From Amycolatopsis regifaucium (GTDB taxonomy: Bacteria; Actinomycetota; Actinomycetes; Mycobacteriales; Pseudonocardiaceae): 64,000 nt of DNA. Positions within the stretch are counted from its first letter, which is position 1, and every line of letters starts with the position of its first letter. Of the stretch, positions 53,601-62,600 are shown piece by piece. Location: assembly GCF_001613935.1 (NCBI RefSeq), contig NZ_LQCI01000002.1:1-64000 (forward strand), given 5' to 3'. The notes below the pieces were generated by a model, which had not been told where the DNA came from, did no database searches, and worked only from the letters and a program-made list of their open reading frames with translations. The position numbers and the translations under genes were made by a program.

Positions 53601-56600
53601 TTCAACACGACGTTGTAGTCGTCCGACCACAGCACTCCCGGCTTGTGAACGCGCAAGGGCAACCCGCCGTCGAGCGCGTTGTCGAGCAGCGACGCCGCGT
53701 TCGCGCCTTCGACCAGATCACCCAGCCGTTGGGCGTTGCCCATCACGTCGTCCAGCACGGACTTCGGGATGAGGTCCCGGTGCTCGTCCTTGAGACCGGC
53801 GCGCAGCGCGGGCAGCAGCCGGGAGAGATCCGGCAGGTCCTCGGCGACGTAGCTGCCGAGAGAACCCGAGGAGCCGAGCGCCAGTTCCGGGGCGCCGAGC
53901 TTGGGCACCGTCTCCCGCGGTTCGGCCGCGGGAAGCAGCCCCTGCGCCCTGGCCTGCCGCTCGCTCATCCGGAGGAAAAGCGAGCCCGGCATGAACTTGT
54001 CGGCCCCGGCGGTGGAGACCGCGCCGTCGACGATCCGTTTCTGCCTGGATTCGAGGACCATACGTGCGTTGACGTCGTAACGGACCAGCACGGTGCGGCT
54101 GTTCGCCGACGCCCGTTCCTTGTGGTCGACCACGACGGTCTGCTCGCTCGACCGGCCCCGTTTCCGGCCCCAGAACTTGCCCGAGCCACCCAGCGCGATC
54201 CGTCCACCCGCCGCGGACGTCGACGTCGCGTCGGGCGCGAAGAAGTTTATGTTCGCGCTGGATCCCAGTGCTTTCACACGGGAGAATTCCGACGCCGCCT
54301 TGGTCGCGCCGCTGCGAGTCACCTTGTCGCGGCCGACGTCGGACACCTTGACCACCACCGGCTCGCTCAGCTCCAGCCGCATGCCGACGGCTCCGGTGCG
54401 TTTCGTGGCGCGGCGCCCGTAACTGAGGCCGTTGCGACGGAAAGCGGGTATCGACGAGGATTCGAGCAGCGCGCGAAGCGTCTCGGGAGCGAACCACTCG
54501 TGCACGAGCTGGTGTCCCTTGCTGCCCGGGAGTACCAGTACCTCGTCGCCGTCCGTGACCCGGTTGGACAGGTCGACGGCCAGGTCCCCCAGCTCTCCGG
54601 CGTTGGCGAAGGCCTCGACGTACAGGAATTCCGGCACCCTGGTGGTCGTCGCGGACAGTTCGTCGATGGTGGGTGTCCGCTCGGGATCGAGGTGGGTGAC
54701 CGTCGTGGCTCCCGGAGCGAACTTCGAGGGATCGGTTTCGTGGACCGCGGAATCGCTCACCCACAACTCGGTCTTGCCCGTCAGCGGGGTGAGCGGGACC
54801 ACGGCGCCGGGCCGTGAGCCCGCGAGCGTGCGCACTTTCGGGGTCGACCGGAAGGGCGATCCGGGGGTCAACCGCCGTACCCAGCGGCGAGGACGCCGGT
54901 GGCTGACGATCTCGACGTCGAACGTGATGTCGTGGCCGAAGACATGGGACTTGTCGGCGCCGACCTGTTCGACGGTCACGGCGCTGCCCGCCGAACCCGT
55001 GTTCTTCCGTGACCGGCCGGCCGCGAACTTGACCGGCGTCATCGCGACATTGGTGATCGCCCCGATGTCCAGCGCGCCGGTGAAGCCGACCCGTCCGCGT
55101 GCCTCCGGCCCGCCGCTCCAGCCGCGGTCCGCGCTCGCACCGCCGGCGGCGGTCGTCCCCGTGGTCTGGATCCCGGCCACCGTGCGCCCGTCCACCTGCC
55201 CGAAATGGCGGCCCGCGCCGAGGGTGGCCTTGACCCGCACACTGATGAACTCGTCGTGGAAGAAGCCGCGGCGTTTGAGCTGGGTCGACACACCGGGGCC
55301 GAGGAGACTGTCCAGCCGGTTCATCAGAGCGCTCGCCGAGAACACCGACGCCAGCTTCCGCTGGTTCGAAAGGCGTTCCTCGACCTTGTCGCCGGAGCCG
55401 CGGGACGTCTTCGGCTCGCCACTGCTCCATTTCGGCAGCAGATCCTGCAGACCGGGAGTACGCCGTAACGCGTTTTCGATCCGGGGAAGGACACCCGCGG
55501 CGACCGGCGTGATCCCGGCGCGAACGTGCCCGCCCGCCGCGGCGGCTGCCAGATACGGAGGTTCGAAGCGCGGCCCCACGTCGATGAAACGCTTCTCGTA
55601 TCCCGGCGGGACCGGCAGGTTCTCGGCCGCGGCCTCGTGCAGGTCCAATCGGACGTACTTCGTCGCCGGCTCAGTCACCCAGTCACCGTGCAAGGTCTGC
55701 ACGGCGACCTCGCCCGTCACTCGATAGCTGCCGACGTCGCCCTGGACGTACATGCTGGTCCCCGTGGTGGCCGACCGTCCCCCGACGGCCGTGTCGGAGA
55801 CGGTCGCCGCGATGGCCCCGCTCACCCCGCCGTACCCGGCCGCGACCCCGGGCACGCCCGCCCCACCGCCGATACCGCCGAGGACGTCCGGCCCGGACTT
55901 CGAGGTGTACGCGATCGATTCCTCGGCCGTCACGGTGTTCTCCGTGCGGGACTCGCCCTCGGCGGGCACCACCCCGACGAACTCGACGTCGTGCGGGCGG
56001 AAGGTCATCCGGGCGGCTTCACGGTAGGCGCCATGGCGACTCACCAGGTCCGCGGAAGGCGCGGGCTCGCCCGGCCACAGCTTCCTCGACAGCGCGCGGA
56101 TGTTCGCGGCGGACACGAATTCCCGCAAGGCGGCCCAGCCGGGCGCCCCCAGTTTGGTCACCGAAGGATGGACCTTCCGCTGGACCTTGTCGAACAGCGC
56201 CCGCTCGTCGAAGTCCACCGCGTCGACGGCGAGGTAGCCCATCCTCTTTTCCCAGCCGCGGTATGGCTTTCCCGCCGAGACCCCGGCCGGTTCCGTGATG
56301 GTGGCGAGCGAGTCCGAAAGCAGCAGGGTGACCTCGCCGTCGCTGGTGTCCACGAGGGACTGGCCGTCTTCACCGGTCAGCGTGATGTAGTACTTCACGG
56401 GCACTTTCGCGCTCCGCACCTCGGCGTTGGGCCGCCAGATGGTCTGCGCGTTCGTGGACGTGTCGGAGGTGCGGATGCCGACTGGCCGGGCGAGTCCCGT
56501 ACCGCCACCGGCGATGAGCGGCCAGCCGGCGCTCATCAGGGAGATCGTGGAAAGCCCAAGCCGGTAGGACGAATTCTCCGCCCGGGACCGCGTGTGCCCG

Positions 56601-59600
56601 ATGATCTGCTGGTCGCGTACCTCACGGACGGCCCTGGCGGGCTCACGCTTGCCCTCACCGGGCGTCGCGCCGTCGAGATCCATCACCGCGACGACGTGCG
56701 CCTCGAACCACTTCTCGCCGGCCCGGACCTGGAAGCTCCGGCCCCCCGGCGGTCGCGGACCCTCGGTCCCGGCCGGCCGCCCCGGTGCCGATCCGAGGAA
56801 GGTCTCGAACCTCGCGCGGTTCAGCTTCCCGACGATGGCCTTGACGCCTTCCGGAGCCGCGGTGCCGATCGGGGCCAGCATCTCGTTGATGCGTTCACCG
56901 ACCTTGTCGCGGTCCTTGACCTCGCTCACCACGACCAGACCCAGAGCCCTGCCGTCGCGGGCGTATTCCGGGAGGGCCTCCCGGAACGACGAGCCCGGCT
57001 TGTTCGTCGCCGGGCTCGCGGACGGCGTACCGTCCTCTCGCCCATTCGAAAGCGAGGACTCCGGCTCGTCCTCTTCTCGGATCGTGGCCAGTCGGCGATA
57101 TTCACCCTTACCGGGATGTGAAGAGCCCGCGGCGGCGCCGTCTTCGCTTTCCCTGCCCCAGATCTCGATGACCGGGTTTCCCGCACCGGCGACGATCTCG
57201 GGTGCGTTCGTCAGGCCGAGCGCCGCCGTCCCGGGCCGCGGGGCGGTGCCGGGGAGCGAGGTCTGCGCGAGGTGGACCGCCTCCTCCAAAGCGGGTGCGA
57301 CCAGTGTTCGATACGTGCTCTCCGCTTCGTCACCGATGACACGGATCCGCGTCTCGGCTCCCGGATTGTCCAGGAGGAAGCGGGCGACGTCGCGGGCCTG
57401 AGCACGAAGTTCGGCGTCTTCGCCCCTGTCGCCGGGAGACACTTCGACGCGCAGGAGACGCTGCCCGCCGGGCAGCGCCAGACCGACCTGCGGCTGTGCG
57501 GCCTGCGACTGTGCGGCCGAGGCGACGGCAGGCACGGTCGGCGCGTTTCCGGCCCTCGTCGCGTCTCGTCGGTCGACTTCCTCCGGCGTGCCGTGCAGGG
57601 AGTCCTCATCGGACGGTCCCCTCGCGGGCGGGTCGTTGTCACCGGAATCGGAGTCCGGCTCGTCCTCTTCCCACACCGGGGGCAGCTCGGTGTCGGCGGC
57701 GTCGTCGACGACCGGAACCCGGTCGGCGTTCTCGTCGATCCAGATCTCGATGATCGTGTTCCCGGCGCCGCGCAAGACCTCGGGTTCGGTCGCCAGGCCG
57801 AGGTCGTTCCGTCCGAGCCGCTGCCCCACGGGCGTCGACAACTGTTCGAGGTTGGCGAAGGAGTCCAGTTTGGGCATGACCACGCCGGTGAAGTCCAGCA
57901 GGGCAGCCACGGGGTCGCCGATCACGCGATAGCGCACCCGCGGAATGCGGTCCTCGTCGTGTGCGGCGAGAAGGTCACGGGTGAGCTGGGAAAGGGGCTT
58001 CCAGTGTTCGACCGGCACCGTCCAGGTACCCGCCGGGATCTCCATCCGGACGACGCGGCGCCCGCCGTGGAGCGCCGGATCCGCCTGTGCCGCGGCGAGG
58101 GCGTTGTCGTAGTCGCGTTTCGCCTTCCAGAACTTCGCCGCGGCGCGGCGTTCGAAGGCGGTCTCGGCGACGGTACGGCCGGGGTTCCTGGCGGCCACCG
58201 CGCGGGCCTTCGCCCTGGCCTCGGTCCATTCGCGGTCGCGCCGGGCCAGTTCGAGGACGCTGTTCTTGAGCGGCAGGGGCAGTCGGTGGTTCTGGTCCTT
58301 GCGGCGGACGTGGTAGCCCTTGCCGTAGTCGACGTCGGCCACCTGTGTGCCGCGCCGGGCGAGCGGGCCGGTCGAGCTGGGTTCCGCCACCAGCCGGAAC
58401 CGGGTCGGATAGGACCAGGTGCTGGTGATCGGATCGGCCGAGGCGGGGGTGCCGGGCTTCGGCAGTGCCTTGCCGCCTGAGCCGTGCGCACCCTCGTGCT
58501 CGTGGCCGTCAGCGACGGCGCCGTGGGCTTCGAACCCGAAGAACAAGGCCTGCATACTGCCGAAGACCTGCCGCCCCTCTTCGTAGGTGGTGTGCCCGGG
58601 AGCCTGGGGCACGCCCGCGCCGACGACCGGCAGGGTCGCGATCGCCTGCGCGGTTTCGCTACCGCCACTGACCTCCTTCGCCCGCGCGGCTTCCGTGTGT
58701 CCGTTCAGCTTGATTCGCCCGCTCGCGTTCTCGAGGCTGCCGGGGCCGTCGACCATGGCGTGCAACGTCAGGTTCACGCCCAGTTCCGAAGGGAGGGGCA
58801 GCTCGATCCCGGTGGCGCTGCCGTCTTTGAAATGCGACGACGCCAGGACGTTGAGCCAGCTGGGCGTGAGCTGCTCGCGGATCAGCGCCAGTGTCCGCGA
58901 ATCCAGCTTCTTCCCGGTCGCGGCCTCGAGGACGGCTTGGGCGGCCTCGCGCAGAGCCTCGACCTGGCCGTCGAAATGGGTGATCCGGAAATCCGCCGGG
59001 TCGGCCGGGAGGTTCGCCGCGCCGGACGGCCGCCGCCACTTGTCGAGGCTGTCCTCGGTGGCTTCGGTTTCCGGACGCCGGGTCACCGTGCCCTCGTGCG
59101 GAAGGTCGTCCCCGGTGCCCTGGTCTTCCACCGCCGATCGGGTGCGCACCGTGCGCGTCGCGGAGATCTCGGCGATGCGCTCGCCGCGCCGTTCGAAACG
59201 GATGTCGAAGTCCAGCTCGACGCTGCGCTCGGCCAAGGCGCCGCTGACCGACTCGGACTGCGTCGACTCCGCGGTACGGCTGTCCTTGCGGCTCCTGAAC
59301 TGGTTCAGCCAGTCGAGGACGTGCCCGACGCCGTAGCCGAGCGTGGTGGAGGGCGCGCCGTGCTTACCGGGGTCGCGCTGGGCCTCTTGCGCGGCCGATT
59401 CCGACTGGAACATCATGGCCGCGGCCGGGATGGTCATCAGCTCGACGAAGCTCCGCTTCGCGGTGCGAGTGGTCGCCGCCCACACGGACGCCACCGAAGC
59501 CTTGGTGAGCTCGCCGTGCACCACACCGAAGGGCTTCGGCTCGCTCTTCGGGCGGGCTTCGACGACGAGATCGTAGGTCTCCCCACTGAGTTTGTCGTCC

Positions 59601-62600
59601 AGCCGCAGACCGGCGGTGACGCCACCGTTGGCCAGATTGACCATCGAAGCCTGGAAGCCGGACAGGAACCGCTCGATCGCGCGGTGGTTGTCGTGACCGG
59701 TGTCGGAGGCCGCGCTGTTCAGCAGCTGCTCGGCCTTCTCCTTGGTGAGCGCCGCCTCGAGCCGCGCGTAGAGCCCGGCCGTGCTGCCGGTGCCGTCGGC
59801 CTGGTCGGCCCGGTAGAGCTGAGCACTGAGATCGACCGGCTCGCTGACCCCGTCGGCCCAGTTCGAGCCACCGAGACGGTGCTCTTCGGGGACCTCACCG
59901 ACGTGTTCGGCGGGCCTCGGCGCCGTCGGCGTGGAAGGCGTGAGACCCCTGCGCGCGTCTTCGGCCGCTTGCTGGATCCGCACTTCGTGCAGTTGTTCGT
60001 CGGTCAACAGGACCCGCGCGGCACGCGGCAGCTCGGACCGGTGCGCGGCCGTCTTCACGGGCCGGGTCCGGCGGAAATGCCATCGATCGAGAAGACCACG
60101 CCTGGCCGTCTCCACCGAAACCGTCGTCTCCAGGGTGGCTTCGACCACGTGGATCCGGCGCGGTTCGAGGACTTGCGAGCTCGACGTCGAAACCGACGTC
60201 TTGCGGCTCGACCGCTTGCCCTTGCTGGAGCGCCACAGGTTCAGTTCCGTGAGGACCGGCGCCACGCCGCGCATGACCGTTCCGGGCGGATGCGCCACGC
60301 CATCGCTGACGGCGAAGACCGCGGGTTCGAACTCGTTCGCGATCCCCCAGGCGCGGCCCTTCTCCGACGAGGCCGAGGTCGAAGTCCCCACGCCCTGTTT
60401 CGGCTGCTGCCAGAAGGTGTCGAGCACTTCCGGGTCACGAAGGCGATACGACACCCCCACGGCCGCCGTGCGGGCCGCCTTCCGCCGCTTCCACCGCAAG
60501 CCGTCGATCCGGGTCGGACGGTTGAACGCCCGCAGATCCGAACGCAGGGCCTCGACCGAGATCGCCTGGTCGATCAGCGCGGAGTTCTCGCCGTCCCGGT
60601 ACTTCCAGATCGGGTCGCCGGACGCGCGCTTGAGCGTCCTCCTGACGCGTTTGCGTACCTGGTCGAGCCCGCTCACGGAAAGCACCTGAACGCCGTCGAG
60701 TACGCGGGAAGTCCCGGTCCGCAGATAGTCGGCCTGGTTCAGCGGCTTCGACGGCAACCTGGTTCCCCCGGTCGCCGACACCGCCCGCAGGGCGTGCTTC
60801 TCCGCTTCCGTCAGCTCGAGCACCACGTCGGCGACGACCGTGCGCGGAGCACGTCCGTCCGCGGCGGCCCGCGAGTCGACGATGGGCAGGTGATGGTCCT
60901 CGGGCACGTGCTTGCCCGGTTTCCCGACGGTGAGTCCCTGGGCGAGATCGTTGTACCTGGACCAGTACGAGCCCGAGACCTTCAGCTCCACCTTCGCCGC
61001 GTACCGGTATTTGGGCTCCGGGACGACCGCGCCGGACTCGTCCAGTCGCGGGCCGACGGTCCCGCCGGAGGCCGTTTCGGTGTCACGCGTCAGTCCGGTG
61101 GACCTGGTCCGGTCGAAGGACACCTTGTGCGTGCCGGTCATCATGACCGTGTTGCCCGCCAGCGCTCCGTAGATCCGGGCGCGGATGCCGCCCGCGGCGC
61201 TCCAGCCGCGGTCGGCGGTGTCCCCGCCGCGCTCGGCGTCAGTCAGCGCGGTGGTGCCCGCGCCGCCTTTGACCGGGCCCAGCGGCTCTCCGAGCGGCGT
61301 CAGCAACCGGGCGTCGATCCGGAACCCCGTGTGGTAGTCGTGCCCGCGGCCCGGCTCGGGCGCCAGTTCGAGGAACTGCGGCTGGTCGGAGAGCAGATTC
61401 GGCAACCGCCGGGCGAGGTTGTCCGCCGACACCGCCGTGTCGATGGCTTCCCAGCGTCCAAGCTGGCGCTCCAGCTTCCCGGTCAAGCCCTTCTTGAGCT
61501 TCCGGTCGCCGAAGGGGGTCACGAGCCCCGTGTCCCGCCACGCCCAGCGTTTGTGCCCGGGAATGGTCTTCGCCGAATCGCGCAGGATCGACTTCAGGCG
61601 GGCACTGGCCTCTTCCAGTCGCAGTGGCGCTCCGACCGTGCCGGGCCCGCCGGTGCTCTGGCCAGGCAGGAGACCTGCCTGACGGGCGTCGTCGAGCTGT
61701 GCCCATTGGGTTCCCTCCACGGCACCGACGAAAGTGAGCGGAGCCCTGCCGGGCACCCGAACCTGCAGGTCGTACACCGTGCGATAGCGGACCACGCTGT
61801 CCTTATAGGAGCGGGTCACCGACCGCCCGGACTCCTGGCCGTGCGTGGTGGTCCGGCTCTTGCTGTACCCACCCCCGACGGCGGGACCGGCTCCCGCGCT
61901 GACCATGCCGTAGTCGAAACCCGGTCCACCGGCGAGCGCCCCGGTGACGTCGCGGCCTGCCGTGCTCGACGCGGTCTTCGTGCTGGTTTCGGTCTCATGC
62001 TCGCGAAACTCGGCGTCCTCGATCGTCTCCAGGTAAGCGACCTGGCGGGCGACGGCACGCATCTGCACCTTCCGCGACCGCGAGGAGACGAGCCGTTTGA
62101 GCGGGTTACCACCGCGGACCAGCGAATGCGAAGTGGTCCAGCCCGACTCCGGGTCGGCCTGCGGGGTCACCGCCATCTCCGCGAGGTTCGCGGTGATGGT
62201 GCCCGTGCCGAGGAAGTCCCGCAGTACCTCACGCGAGTCCTTGTCCAGCTTGCCAAGCCGGGCGAGCACCTGGTCGAAGATCTTTCGCGGCATTCCCGGT
62301 TTCATCGTGACCGCTTCGGTGGCCGATGGCGGCAAGGCGTCGGGCAACGGCAGCGGGCGGCCCTCTTCACGCAGCCCTTCCGGCACGGCGAACTCAGCCG
62401 CGACCGGCTTGCGCAACGGGCTGTCGCCCGGGTGCTCGATGTTCAGCTTCCGGTCATCGCTCCGCGGGTTCTCTGGCTCGACGATCACGGTCATCGGCAC
62501 GCTGACCGAGCGTGTCCCCTGGTAACCGCTCGCGCCGTTCGCCGGCCGCTCCGGCAGGGAGACACTGATCTGCTTGGAGCCGCTCAAGTCGTGGCCGTGC

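Noticed and set aside
49091..54817. A 1,908-residue plus-strand open frame and another at 58484-62866
   Set aside because: Both are antisense to the giant gene, rich in Arg, Gly and His, and lack family motifs; typical high-GC shadow frames.
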